A stretch of 31,002 nucleotides of DNA from the IMG/VR virus record IMGVR_UViG_3300011115_000670, positions 1 through 31,002 of that record; one strand, given 5' to 3'. The position numbers and the translations under genes are program-made. Positions 22,740-29,295 of this stretch are shown here, piece after piece; position 1 is the first letter of the stretch, and every line of letters begins with the position of its first letter. The DNA is from a virus. The notes beneath the pieces are model-generated. The model ran no database searches. It was not told the origin of the DNA and saw nothing but the letters and a program-made list of their open reading frames with translations.

Positions 22740-23032
22740 CCTCGCTGTGTCATTTCGTTGATGTCACCGATATGATCGGCGCGACTTGTCTCCACCGATT
22801 TCCTCGCAGCACGCAGTTGCTCAGGTGTGCATTCGTCCTCGAGCGCGCCGACGTAGTTTTCGAACTGGACGAGGTTGGCGATCAACTCGGCAACTCGGTT
22901 GCGGCTCTCGGCTTCGTCTTGGCACCAGCATTTCGCTTTCCCCGGCCGCACGATGTGCAGCCCGCAGTCAGCGCCGAGCTTGCATCGCGACCATGAGTTT
23001 CCGCATCCATCGGAAATGTCATTCCCTTTCAC
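22721..23032 (-). CDS. Small cysteine-rich protein (paralogue A)
   Basis: 103 aa, GTG at 23032 in a GTGA overlap with the exonuclease stop; the upstream extension is shadow. Six Cys including CGNSWSRC, CKLGADC and CWC could form a zinc-binding knot. The helix FENYVGALEDECTPEQLRAARKS matches the gene at 21582-21800, and the two bracket the junction-repeat array. After this comes a separate tail (RADHIGDINEMTQRGKEAQP) that carries the first junction repeat, as if appended. Confidence 0.75.
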   Translation of the reverse strand: MKGNDISDGCGNSWSRCKLGADCGLHIVRPGKAKCWCQDEAESRNRVAELIANLVQFENYVGALEDECTPEQLRAARKSVETSRADHIGDINEMTQRGKEAQP

Positions 23033-23865
23033 TCCGCACCGCCTTTCACGTACCACGCCGGCACGCCGAGCTCGCGCACTACCGGGTCGATGTTGGGCCA
23101 GGTGTCGCTGTCTATGCACCGCTTGAGATCGCGCAGATCAGCCACGGTCTCATCTTGGCCGAGTGCCACCGCATCGTCGGTGAGCTTAAACACGGCGACG
23201 CCGAACGGCTCGCATTTCTCGACCACAATAAAAACAAAGTCGAAGACCGGCTTAGACCAGAGTTCGCTGATCAGCGGAAGATAAAATCCGGCCTGGCGAT
23301 GATAACCCCAGCGAAACACGGCGCGCTCGAAGTTGCTGAACGTCTCGTCGTCCAGGCTCTCGACCGTCTTGAGATCCGCGACATAAGGCCGGCCATCGGT
23401 AATCTCGCAGCCGTCTGGATTAAACCAGTCGGTGCGGCACTGCAGCGTCAGACTGCCGCCAGTCCGCCAGGTCGCCTCGGGCACGCCCCGGGCCAGCAGC
23501 TGCTCGGCCAAGGGATTTTGGCGTACAGCGTCTGTCAGCTTTAGCACCGTCGCGGCTTCGTCTTGGTCGATGATGATCTTTCCGGCGTGGAGATCCTCGA
23601 ACTGCGCCCACTTCTCCTTGCCCTCCTTCGTGCGCCGGTCGATTCCCTCGGGCTTAACCGCGTATCGCTTACCCCACTCGGCCGGCTCGAGCACCGAGCA
23701 GTGCGCCGCGGATCCGACGCGAAAGGCCGTGCTGGGCTCCTCCGCTTCGATCGTCTTGGCGATGTATCGCTTGTGGTATAGTGCCGGCCGCCGGCGGAAA
23801 CACTCGAGCTTTGAGTGGGAGATCGCCGGGTTAGCGTGGTACTCGGCCGATGATTCCTGGATCAT
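23029..23865 (-). CDS. PD-(D/E)XK exonuclease (RecE/DUF3799-like)
   Basis: 278 aa, ATG at 23865, after AGGAGG. N-terminal HANPAISHSKLECFRRRPALYH and GSAAHCSVLEP (51-61) are typical of this nuclease family. The catalytic set appears as Glu130 (VPEATW), Asp146 (CRTDWFNPD), Asp164-Leu-Lys166 in VADLKTVES, and the QAGFY motif (191-195). It should degrade one strand of a duplex end to give ssDNA for the RecT-like annealing protein encoded upstream. The two are separated by three small genes, not adjacent as in RecET. Confidence 0.85.
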   Translation of the reverse strand: MIQESSAEYHANPAISHSKLECFRRRPALYHKRYIAKTIEAEEPSTAFRVGSAAHCSVLEPAEWGKRYAVKPEGIDRRTKEGKEKWAQFEDLHAGKIIIDQDEAATVLKLTDAVRQNPLAEQLLARGVPEATWRTGGSLTLQCRTDWFNPDGCEITDGRPYVADLKTVESLDDETFSNFERAVFRWGYHRQAGFYLPLISELWSKPVFDFVFIVVEKCEPFGVAVFKLTDDAVALGQDETVADLRDLKRCIDSDTWPNIDPVVRELGVPAWYVKGGAE

Positions 23866-24122
23866 GTGGCTGCCTCCTGCTTAATGTTCGAATGCTTCCA
23901 GGCTGTTCGCCATGTGACCTTGCAGGCCCGGGCTATGTCCCCGATGGTCATCCCCTCGCGCCGCATCTGTTTCATCTGCGCACGAAGCGCTGCGCTAGTT
24001 GGCGGCCGATACGGCCCCGGCTTCCAGTCGCAGACGCGCTTGGGCTTCTCGGGTTCCTCCGCTTTCAAGTAAATCGGCGCATGCTTTCGGATCAGCGCCT
24101 CGATCGCGTCGAAGTCCATCAT
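23862..24122 (-). CDS. Small helix-turn-helix protein (KHAP-type B)
   Basis: 86 aa, ATG at 24122 (ATGA overlap with the upstream stop); a second ATG follows at 24119. FDAIEALIRKHAPIYLKAEE near the start, a Pro-rich linker, then an HTH in MRREGMTIGDIARACKVTWRTAWKHS (about 54-79). Probably binds DNA. Related in design to the gene at 20625-20879. Its last codons again carry an AGGAGG ribosome site for the exonuclease gene. Confidence 0.7.
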   Translation of the reverse strand: MMDFDAIEALIRKHAPIYLKAEEPEKPKRVCDWKPGPYRPPTSAALRAQMKQMRREGMTIGDIARACKVTWRTAWKHSNIKQEAAT

Positions 24123-24343
24123 GGCGCCTCCTCTCGCAGATCGAGCTCGTGTAGCTTGTACGCGATCTCGGACAGAATGAGCTCGGCTGCGCTAATCGTG
24201 CGGTAGCCTTCCCAGTAGCGGCGTACCGCGATCTGATCTGCGCCCTCTGAAATGCCAGTCAGCACTTGCTGCAGCTGCTGCATGATCACGGCGCGCTCGG
24301 AGATGTCCAAGGCATCGGCGATGCTGTTTTTCTTGGCGACCAT
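24119..24343 (-). CDS. Small helical early protein
   Basis: 74 aa, ATG at 24343, adjacent to the TAA at 24344. Entirely helical, with SIADALDISERAVIMQQLQQVL and LILSEIAYKLHELDLREEAP. No motif recognised. The end REEAP with GAGGAGGCGCC before the next ATG looks like a diverged form of the KEAQP junction seen downstream. Confidence 0.65.
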   Translation of the reverse strand: MVAKKNSIADALDISERAVIMQQLQQVLTGISEGADQIAVRRYWEGYRTISAAELILSEIAYKLHELDLREEAP

Positions 24344-24634
24344 TTATGAGCCCTCCTGCAGCGGCAGCTTCGTCTGCTCAAAGTCCACGATGTCATCGCT
24401 CTCGTCCTTGAACTTCGCGGACCAGGTGAGCCGCACGGCGACCTTAGTGCTCGGCGCCATCGCGTCCCACTCGATCAGCGCGTTCACCTTGCATGTCGGC
24501 TCGACCGCGTCGGTGTCGTCCTGGAAGGAGTCCGTTGCGGCCTTGAGAATCTGCGGGTAGCGTGTCTCGAGCAGGGAGCGGAACTGCTCAACGATCGAGG
24601 ACAGCACGCGCTCGCGGCGTTCGTCGGCGCTCAT
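24344..24634 (-). CDS. Small early protein between SSAP and exonuclease
   Basis: 96 aa, ATG at 24634 overlapping the RecT-like stop (ATGA). A helix (ERRERVLSSIVEQFRSLLE) leads into beta strands (CKVNALIEWDAMAPSTKVAVRLTWSAKFK) and an acidic end. I recognise the general shape of small phage proteins that accompany recombination genes, but no function is known. Confidence 0.65.
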   Translation of the reverse strand: MSADERRERVLSSIVEQFRSLLETRYPQILKAATDSFQDDTDAVEPTCKVNALIEWDAMAPSTKVAVRLTWSAKFKDESDDIVDFEQTKLPLQEGS

Positions 24635-25290
24635 GATGCACCTCCGATTTGGCTAGAGAGTCCGCCAGCCACCTTGGCCTCGAGCGGCGTCACATTGATC
24701 GGCTCGGCCGGAATGTCGCGGACCTCCTCGACGGTGCGCAAACCCTTCAGCACATCGCCGAAAAGATCGCGCAAGACGTAACCCCGGGCGCGGAAGCGGA
24801 GCATGCGTTTCGGGTAGTCAGTCCACGGGCCCGACTTTCCCCAGAGCTTCGCCCTCTTTGCGTCGCCAGTCGTAAACGTTTCAATCGCCGTCTGGTCGCC
24901 TTCGCGGACTGCAGTCACCTTGTAGCCGTGCCCATCGGTCCCAGGCTCGCCGATCTCCTCCTCCTTGTAAGAGACCAGCAGCCCGGATCCGCGGACGAGC
25001 GCCAGCGCCGCGTCGCCATAGATCGCCGGCCTGCCATTGATGACCGCAGTATTCTGCAGCGCAGCCATCGGCGAGAGCCCGATCTCGGCGCCCAGCTGAA
25101 TCGCCACCAGGACGGCCTCGGGCTTTTCCATCCCCCTCGGAGCGAATCCTGACGCGCAGATCGCGTTAGCGAATCGGTAAGCGTCCTCGAGGCTCGCCAG
25201 CTTAACGCCCGAATCCCCGAAGGTGATAGGCGATTTATTCGCAGTGGTCGCCTTGACCACCGCCGCGTCGTTTTCGTGTGTGTTGCTCAT
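24631..25290 (-). CDS. RecT-like single-strand annealing protein
   Basis: 219 aa from ATG 25290 (a TTG two codons earlier is less likely). Hallmarks I recognise from RecT-like phage recombinases: YRFANAICASGFAPRGMEKP, VLVAIQLGAEIGLSPMAALQ, NTAVINGRPAIYGDAALALV, then DAKRAKLWGKSGPWTDYPKR and MLRFRARGYVLRDLFGDVLKG. These proteins anneal complementary ssDNA in phage recombination. It works with the exonuclease at 23029-23865 and the RusA resolvase. No known active site residues are needed for annealing. Confidence 0.8.
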   Translation of the reverse strand: MSNTHENDAAVVKATTANKSPITFGDSGVKLASLEDAYRFANAICASGFAPRGMEKPEAVLVAIQLGAEIGLSPMAALQNTAVINGRPAIYGDAALALVRGSGLLVSYKEEEIGEPGTDGHGYKVTAVREGDQTAIETFTTGDAKRAKLWGKSGPWTDYPKRMLRFRARGYVLRDLFGDVLKGLRTVEEVRDIPAEPINVTPLEAKVAGGLSSQIGGAS

Positions 25291-25292
25291 GA

Positions 25293-25706
25293 TCAAAAGG
25301 GAACTTGCTCGGTTGCGTTGATGTCATCCTTGAGAACCAGCTTGCCGGCCGGCAGAGTGCCGCGGCCCTGGTGAACGATCGTGCGCGCCGCATTGCGGAG
25401 CAGCAAATCCTCGGCCCGTGGCGGGAATGGCGTGCCATCGGTGCGCAGCCGCGGCTCGGGCTCTTGCGCGTACCATTCGATCGACTTGGCTCCCAGATCC
25501 GCGAGCGGCCGGCCCTTGTTCTTACCAAAGTGCACGCAGACGGCGCCCGGGTTGTCGATGATCTCGCTCGGCGGCGGGATCACTGCCGGGCCAGATGCGG
25601 CCGGCTTAGAAGCAGCTGCGGGTGCAGCCGGCTTGGTTCCTTGCGTGAGAGCCGAGCGGATCGCCCGGATCTCGAGGATGAGCTCCTGGTATTGTTCAGT
25701 GGTCAT
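25293..25706 (-). CDS. DUF3820-like small protein
   Basis: 137 aa from ATG 25706, overlapping the upstream TGA; the longer frame to 25841 is Arg-rich shadow. Helical N-terminus (TEQYQELILEIRAIRSALTQ), an Ala/Pro/Lys-rich linker, then VCVHFGKNKGRPLADLGAKSIEWYA (about 78-102), which matches the FGK.KG..L..L....L.W pattern of DUF3820 and ExoX C-terminal domains. Such domains accompany nucleases and probably bind nucleic acid. Directly upstream of the RecT-like gene. Confidence 0.7.
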   Translation of the reverse strand: MTTEQYQELILEIRAIRSALTQGTKPAAPAAASKPAASGPAVIPPPSEIIDNPGAVCVHFGKNKGRPLADLGAKSIEWYAQEPEPRLRTDGTPFPPRAEDLLLRNAARTIVHQGRGTLPAGKLVLKDDINATEQVPF

Positions 25707-25900
25707 AGTGAAATCTGTTTCTTCTTTGGTCTTCCTCCTAGTTTTCCGTTGCGCCGGTTTGCCTCCGTCTTGCGCGCTGACTTCACCCGACCGCCGAGGC
25801 GACCTAGCGCGACGGCGGCGGGATTTTTCGGTGCATCGCACTCGAAGGAAACCTGCCGGATTGCCGGCAGGGTTTCGTATGTGTGGTCGTGGTCAGGCAT
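25703..25900 (-). CDS. Small basic GRLGG-type protein
   Basis: 65 aa, ATG at 25900. The core NPAAVALGRLGGRVKSARKT followed by ANRRNGKLGGRPKKKQ is a common small phage/bacterial motif, with two (L)GG-(K/R) elements and a basic end, probably nucleic-acid binding. Coupled to the DUF3820-like gene by an ATGA overlap. Function not established. Confidence 0.7.
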   Translation of the reverse strand: MPDHDHTYETLPAIRQVSFECDAPKNPAAVALGRLGGRVKSARKTEANRRNGKLGGRPKKKQISL

Positions 25901-25903
25901 AAG

Positions 25904-26317
25904 TCAGGCGGCGCGTCCGCACTTCGGGAAGGTCGAATAAGCCTCAAGCGCAAGACGGTTTGAGCGATTGTGCAGGCGGGTTGCCGCAGCGAAGTGCGGA
26001 GCAGCGAAGCGGCAGGACGATTGCTCGCGAACGCGGATTCCTTCGCGGAACTGGCTGCGAGCGCGAGCTTCGCACTTGGCGCTCTCCTTGAAGAGATCAA
26101 GCTGAACGCTGGTCACTTCGATGATCTGCGTGTTCTCGCCCCAGATCGACTTGATCGCGGCCTCGTGCGGCTCACCCTTGAAAACGATGGCAGCGGTTCC
26201 AGCGTCGGCCTCGACGCCTTCGCCATTCGAGAAGCGGCCGTAAGGGCATTCGGCCGAGAAGTTCGTGCCGTTGAAGAAGAAGCCAGTGAGTTTGTTGCGG
26301 AGGATGTATTTTTTCAT
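25904..26317 (-). CDS. Uncharacterised early protein
   Basis: 137 aa, ATG at 26317. First half is beta-type and acidic (MKKYILRNKLTGFFFNGTNF, then SNGEGVEADAGTAAIVFKGE), giving a small folded domain; the second half is rich in Arg, Ala, Ser and Cys and less protein-like, so a frameshift or low-constraint tail near residue 85 is possible. The leader is CA/A-rich (ACAACCAACAAAAACAACGACC) without a Shine-Dalgarno sequence. Confidence 0.6.
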   Translation of the reverse strand: MKKYILRNKLTGFFFNGTNFSAECPYGRFSNGEGVEADAGTAAIVFKGEPHEAAIKSIWGENTQIIEVTSVQLDLFKESAKCEARARSQFREGIRVREQSSCRFAAPHFAAATRLHNRSNRLALEAYSTFPKCGRAA

Positions 26318-26420
26318 GGTCGTTGTTTTTGTTGGTTGTCGTTGTTGACGGGACCAGAGAAACCCAACCGCTTAGGATAATCAACAAAAATCTTTTGAAA
26401 AAAGCTGGGATCTTTTCCAA
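26318..26420 (-). promoter_or_regulatory. A+T-rich intergenic, promoter candidate
   Basis: About 100 bp without a gene, clearly richer in A+T than its surroundings. On the minus strand it reads TTTTTC, 17 bases, TATCCT (around 26370-26400), which could act as -35/-10 boxes upstream of the gene starting at 26317. The match to a sigma-70 pattern is weak. A weak AAAAG/CTTTT hairpin follows the endolysin stop. Confidence 0.35.
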
Positions 26421-26804
26421 TCAGCGCATCGCCCGGCGGACCTTGGCCGCGTAAGCATCGGTAGCCGCGAGCTTGCGGCGCCAGCCCGGGCCTGCGTTGT
26501 GCAGCCGCGCCAGGATCTCGACGTTACCCTGTCGCCACGCCTCGGGCTCGTAGCGCTTCATATAGGCGGAGGCTACCTTGATCGCGGCCTCGAGCTCGAT
26601 CACTTGCTCGTAACTGCCGGCCACGCGGGAGTCCGCGAAGTAAGCCCGCGAGATCTGAAGCGGACCCAGCGAGCGCCCGCCGTCGCCTTCGACCGCGCCT
26701 AGCCGGCCGGATGTCTCGACCTGGTGAAGAGCGGCCCAGAACGACGCCGGCGGAGCCGCGTGAGCGGCAGCGGCCAAAGCGAGGAAGAGGAAGAGCCGTT
26801 TCAT
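26421..26804 (-). CDS. Secreted lysozyme/transglycosylase-like endolysin
   Basis: 127 aa, ATG at 26804 (ATGA overlap). Residues 1-16 are a Sec signal peptide (MKRLFLFLALAAAAHA, cleavage after AHA). The mature part contains WAALHQVETSGRLGAV with the likely catalytic Glu30, then GDGGRSLGPLQISRAYF and LARLHNAGPGWRR, the E...GPLQI...HNAG layout of SLT/lysozyme-like muramidases. It would cleave peptidoglycan after export. At 111 mature residues it is minimal and has no separate binding domain. It sits at the head of the early region, away from the holin. Confidence 0.8.
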   Translation of the reverse strand: MKRLFLFLALAAAAHAAPPASFWAALHQVETSGRLGAVEGDGGRSLGPLQISRAYFADSRVAGSYEQVIELEAAIKVASAYMKRYEPEAWRQGNVEILARLHNAGPGWRRKLAATDAYAAKVRRAMR

Positions 26805-27046
26805 GATGCGACCTCCGCCTGGACCGTCTGAAGGATCGCCTGCATCGCGGAGCTCTTGAAGTGAGCCAGCGCCGCGTCGAAGTTCTGGAACGCTTTCGAG
26901 CGCTTGGTGCGACGGCTTCCAGCGTTCATGCAGACCGCCGAGATGAACGAAGGATTAACGCTAACGAAGGCTTCGGTCTTGCCGCAAGTGGCAGTGAAAT
27001 AGACCGCGCCGTTGATCGCCTCTTTGCTCGTGATTTGGATTGTCAT
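26801..27046 (-). CDS. Small early protein, first gene after the non-coding block
   Basis: 81 aa from ATG 27046; the frame extending to 27142 is not convincing. MTIQITSKEAINGAVYFTATCGKTEAFVSV suggests a small beta domain, followed by a helix-rich end with KAFQNFDAALAHFKSSAMQAI. Leader CCAACACACACG has no Shine-Dalgarno sequence. Function unknown; coupled to the endolysin. Confidence 0.65.
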   Translation of the reverse strand: MTIQITSKEAINGAVYFTATCGKTEAFVSVNPSFISAVCMNAGSRRTKRSKAFQNFDAALAHFKSSAMQAILQTVQAEVAS

Positions 27047-27090
27047 CGTGTGTGTTGGTCTCGGGCTTGATTGCCTCCGACGCACATAAC

Positions 27091-27282
27091 TTAGCCGATC
27101 GCCATGGTGCGTGTGAAGAAAAATCTGACGATGCACGCGCAAGTTGCGCAGCGGCAGCAGCTTGGCGCGTAAGATAGTTTGACGGCGTGTCTGGCTGGTT
27201 TTGGTTTTGGAAGTTGGGTGATTTTACCCAAAACGTGCGTTTCACGCGGGTCGCCAAACCGGCGCACGGTAACTTGCTGCAA
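27091..27282 (-). CDS. Doubtful small ORF with a CxxC-like cluster
   Basis: 63 aa from a TTG at 27282 that follows AAGGA by six bases. MQQVTVRRFGDPRETHVLG looks protein-like, and SCCRCATCAC contains five Cys that could bind metal. It lies in otherwise non-coding DNA and starts with TTG, so it may be chance. Kept as a candidate only. Confidence 0.25.
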   Translation of the reverse strand: MQQVTVRRFGDPRETHVLGKITQLPKPKPARHAVKLSYAPSCCRCATCACIVRFFFTRTMAIG

Positions 27283-27325
27283 TAGATTCCTTTACATGCG
27301 CACCGGGGTCTGGGCCTCGCTCCAC

Positions 27326-27361
27326 TCTGACCTCGAGTCTGACCTTGAGTCTGACCAGCTG
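27326..27361. repeat. Three 12-bp tandem repeats
   Basis: Units TCTGACCTCGAG (27326-27337), TCTGACCTTGAG (27338-27349) and a weaker TCTGACCAGCTG (27350-27361), each with TCTGACC conserved. No gene covers them. They could be protein-binding sites. Confidence 0.7.
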
Positions 27362-27433
27362 CGGCTGCGTGCCGCGAGATCCTCCGTCCTTTCGCGTTTA
27401 GCGCGATCGCTCGAGCGGTGCGGCGCGTGAGTC

Positions 27434-27450
27434 GTCAAGGATTCCTTGAC
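27434..27450. promoter_or_regulatory. 17-bp perfect palindrome (operator candidate)
   Basis: GTCAAGGATTCCTTGAC: two perfect 8-bp arms around one base, the same 8-1-8 geometry as the site at 17804-17820 but a different sequence with a shared inner GGAAT/ATTCC-like core. It overlaps TTGACA on the plus strand. Suggests a dimeric regulator. Confidence 0.5.
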
Positions 27451-27654
27451 AGTTTAAACGCGATTTCTCGGCTGGTTTTCGCCGGCTTATCATGCGCGGC
27501 GTGCTTCCCGTTAGCCTGGTCAATGATAGGGTACGCCCCTCCCACGATTCAGCCGCACTCGCCCCACCAATCGAGCCCGGCACCACCCGGCTGCTTCGCG
27601 TCTCACTGGCTAACGGATCCGAGACAAAGGCCGGCGAAGAACTCGCCACTGAGA

Positions 27655-27750
27655 CATACCCCCCCCTCTTATTTTCGCGAAGCTCTGATGCCGTTAATAC
27701 CCCCACCCCTTATTTACGCGGACGCACATACCCCCCGGCTTTCTTTTTAC
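27655..27750 (-). repeat. Three imperfect G-rich repeats
   Basis: Plus-strand copies at 27655-27679, 27696-27720 and 27727-27750 share (C/A)ATACCCCC..., then a CTTATTT(T/A)CGCG-like end in the first two and CTTTCTTTTTAC in the third. The minus strand thus carries G-runs of 8, 4+5 and 6. The upstream-most copy encodes KKKAGGYV at the end of the HTH gene; the copy at 27655 would encode NKRGGYV in an otherwise dead frame. Confidence 0.6.
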
Positions 27751-28078
27751 CGACACCCCGGGCGATTTGATCTGACACCCCATCAAGCCACCAGTGTGCC
27801 TGGGGTCTGTTAATGTTTCGCCCCGCTTTAGGCCGGAACATCTTGAAGCGTGCGCAGCCATCCGCCTCCGCACGGCGCAGTAACTTGGCAGCGGTCCAGT
27901 GCATGCGGCCGATGCGTGCCGCCCATTCGTCGGTCGTCAGCCATCCTGGCGGCGGGTGATCGAGCTCGTGCTGGGCCTCGACGAAGCGAGCAGCCCAGTC
28001 AGTAGGTCTTGAACTCGACCGGCGCAACGAATCGGCCGTCGATCTTGCGGATCTGGTTGAGCGTGTATGTGCCGTCAT
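27710..28078 (-). CDS. Small winged-HTH-like DNA-binding protein
   Basis: 122 aa if ATG 28078 is used, but that overlaps the phosphoesterase gene by 80 bp and the first 20 residues are Arg/Ser-rich shadow-like; a TTG at 28027 (105 aa) is a good alternative. The core PPGWLTTDEWAARIGRMHWTAAKLLRRAE has a helix-turn-helix layout, followed by a strand-like ARFKMFRPKAG and a basic tail KKKAGGYVRPRK. Last gene of the late series; could be a regulator acting on the adjoining non-coding region. Confidence 0.55.
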   Translation of the reverse strand: MTAHTRSTRSARSTADSLRRSSSRPTDWAARFVEAQHELDHPPPGWLTTDEWAARIGRMHWTAAKLLRRAEADGCARFKMFRPKAGRNINRPQAHWWLDGVSDQIARGVGKKKAGGYVRPRK

Positions 28079-28742
28079 CGTGTAAGATCCCGCTGGCCCA
28101 GCCTTGGCCCCAGCGCAGTTTGCCTGTCTTCGCGTTTATGTAGTCCATGTCGCGCACGCAGAGACAGCCGATTGATCGCGCCTCGCATGGCTCGAGTGAG
28201 GGGATCGCCGTCGTCTCGATCGTGTGCGTGTGCCCAAAAATCACGTTGCGGTACACGTTCGCATGCGCCCTGGTAGCGCCGACGCCTGCGTGATAGCCGT
28301 GCACGACGCGGAGCTCGCCCAGGCGGAGCACACCAAGCGCAGCGTCATAAGGCAGCATCGTCGCCCGGCACTTGCGCATGAGGGCCTGGACGCGCTTAAT
28401 GCCGTCCTGGGCGTAATCTCGCAGCAGCCCCGTCGCAGATCCCGCGAAGTGCCAGAGTCGCTCGTCGTGATTACCCCTTAAAAAATGGTTTTCTTTTCCA
28501 CGTTCAAAGAAACGTGCTAAGAATTCTGACCCTTTGTCCCAGTCATCGACCAGGCTGGCAGCCTTCTCGTCATCGCTCGCACCTCGGCGCAGATTGCGGA
28601 AGTCCCAGGCATCGCCGGCATGCACGCGGATTTCTGGCTGCCAGTCCTCGAGGAAAGCGAAGAGAGCCTTCGCCACTTGCTCGTCGAGCATGTCGCCGTG
28701 CGAATCCGCGACGACGACGAACCGTTTAGATCTTGCCGCCAC
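27999..28742 (-). CDS. Calcineurin-like metallophosphoesterase
   Basis: 247 aa, GTG at 28742. All metal-binding motifs of the family are present: VVADSHGD (10-17, Asp13 and His15), HAGDAWDFRN (41-50), FLRGNHDERLWHF (87-99), VVHGYHAG (146-153) and IFGHTHTIET (168-177). Members are phosphodiesterases or phosphatases on nucleotides, RNA ends or DNA. In phages the substrate is mostly unknown. It overlaps the small membrane-protein gene upstream by 17 bp and lies among lysis genes. Confidence 0.88.
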   Translation of the reverse strand: MAARSKRFVVVADSHGDMLDEQVAKALFAFLEDWQPEIRVHAGDAWDFRNLRRGASDDEKAASLVDDWDKGSEFLARFFERGKENHFLRGNHDERLWHFAGSATGLLRDYAQDGIKRVQALMRKCRATMLPYDAALGVLRLGELRVVHGYHAGVGATRAHANVYRNVIFGHTHTIETTAIPSLEPCEARSIGCLCVRDMDYINAKTGKLRWGQGWASGILHDDGTYTLNQIRKIDGRFVAPVEFKTY

Positions 28743-28890
28743 GGGCTTCGCGCCGCCAGCGCCAGAGCAGATAGGCGATGCCCAGCAGCGAGCCGATCAT
28801 GCCGACGATCTGGTTAGCTTGTGCGACAAGAGTAGCCGAAACAGTCGGTGCGGCAGCTGCGATTATGTCGCTGGGCTTCAGATGGTTCAT
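28726..28890 (-). CDS. Small membrane protein next to holin
   Basis: 54 aa, ATG at 28890 overlapping the holin stop (ATGA). A single hydrophobic span of about 20 residues (IVGMIGSLLGIAYLLWRWRR, 28-47) ends in a Trp/Arg-rich positive patch that should stay in the cytoplasm. The first part is helical and Ala-rich. Size, position and charge suit a holin accessory or antiholin, or a spanin-like part, but there is no lipobox. Confidence 0.6.
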   Translation of the reverse strand: MNHLKPSDIIAAAAPTVSATLVAQANQIVGMIGSLLGIAYLLWRWRREARGGKI

Positions 28891-29294
28891 GATTTCTTCA
28901 TTCGCACGGCCATGCGATCACCAAACCACCAGCCGATCGCGTTAAATGCGGCGAACTGGATTTCGCTGATCATGCCGGCCTGTTCTGTCTGAGTCACTTG
29001 AAAGAAGACTACGGCGACAAGCAGCAGCAGTAGCAAAGTGATTGCCGGCCGGAATAGCGTGATCACCGCTGCAGCCCAGCCTGGTGTCGAGGACGGCGCC
29101 GCGGAAGCATTCTGCGATGCCGTGAAGGCGTCCCAGGCTGCCTTGTCTGCCGCGATGCCGGCCATAACCTTTGCCTCTTCCAGCTTGCGCGAGTGCTCGC
29201 GACCAGCGCGAAATTCCTCAAAGAATCCGTTGCCGATGCGCAGCAGCACGCCGGCAGCTCCTCCGCCTAAGGCACTCGTGAGCCACTCGAGCAT
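28887..29294 (-). CDS. Holin, 3TM type
   Basis: 135 aa from ATG 29294; an upstream TTG at 29345 reads through shadow sequence. Glycine-rich hydrophobic start (LTSALGGGAAGVLLRIGNGF, about 4-23), a charged helix (EEAKVMAGIAADKAAWDAFTAS), then two hydrophobic spans (LFRPAITLLLLLLVAVVFF; ISEIQFAAFNAIGWWFGDRM). The ending WWFGDRMAVRMKKS matches the 3TM holin family of gene-transfer-agent-like release genes. It would make the membrane permeable at lysis. Confidence 0.68.
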   Translation of the reverse strand: MLEWLTSALGGGAAGVLLRIGNGFFEEFRAGREHSRKLEEAKVMAGIAADKAAWDAFTASQNASAAPSSTPGWAAAVITLFRPAITLLLLLLVAVVFFQVTQTEQAGMISEIQFAAFNAIGWWFGDRMAVRMKKS

Positions 29295-29295
29295 G

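Larger units (their letters stand above)
27047..27709. promoter_or_regulatory. Main non-coding region
   Basis: The largest stretch without a confident gene (about 660 bp). It separates the end of the long late series (27710) from the start of the early genes (27046). It holds an inverted repeat TTGGGT/ACCCAA (27214-27231), three 12-bp tandem repeats (27326-27361), a 17-bp palindrome (27434-27450) next to GTTTAAAC (27452-27459), and two of three G-rich repeats. A promoter for the early genes is expected here, but I could not fix its boxes. Confidence 0.5.

Noticed and set aside
22786-23544. Plus-strand 252-aa open frame
   Set aside because: Covers the exonuclease gene, whose catalytic motifs are clear on the minus strand.
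27398-27706. Minus-strand 102-aa open frame
   Set aside because: Starts in a G-run, has no ribosome site, low-complexity Ser/Arg content, and crosses the palindrome and repeats; treated as non-coding.
27418-27813. Plus-strand 131-aa frame in the non-coding block
   Set aside because: Pro/His-rich translation of C-runs without any domain; would be the only gene on that strand.
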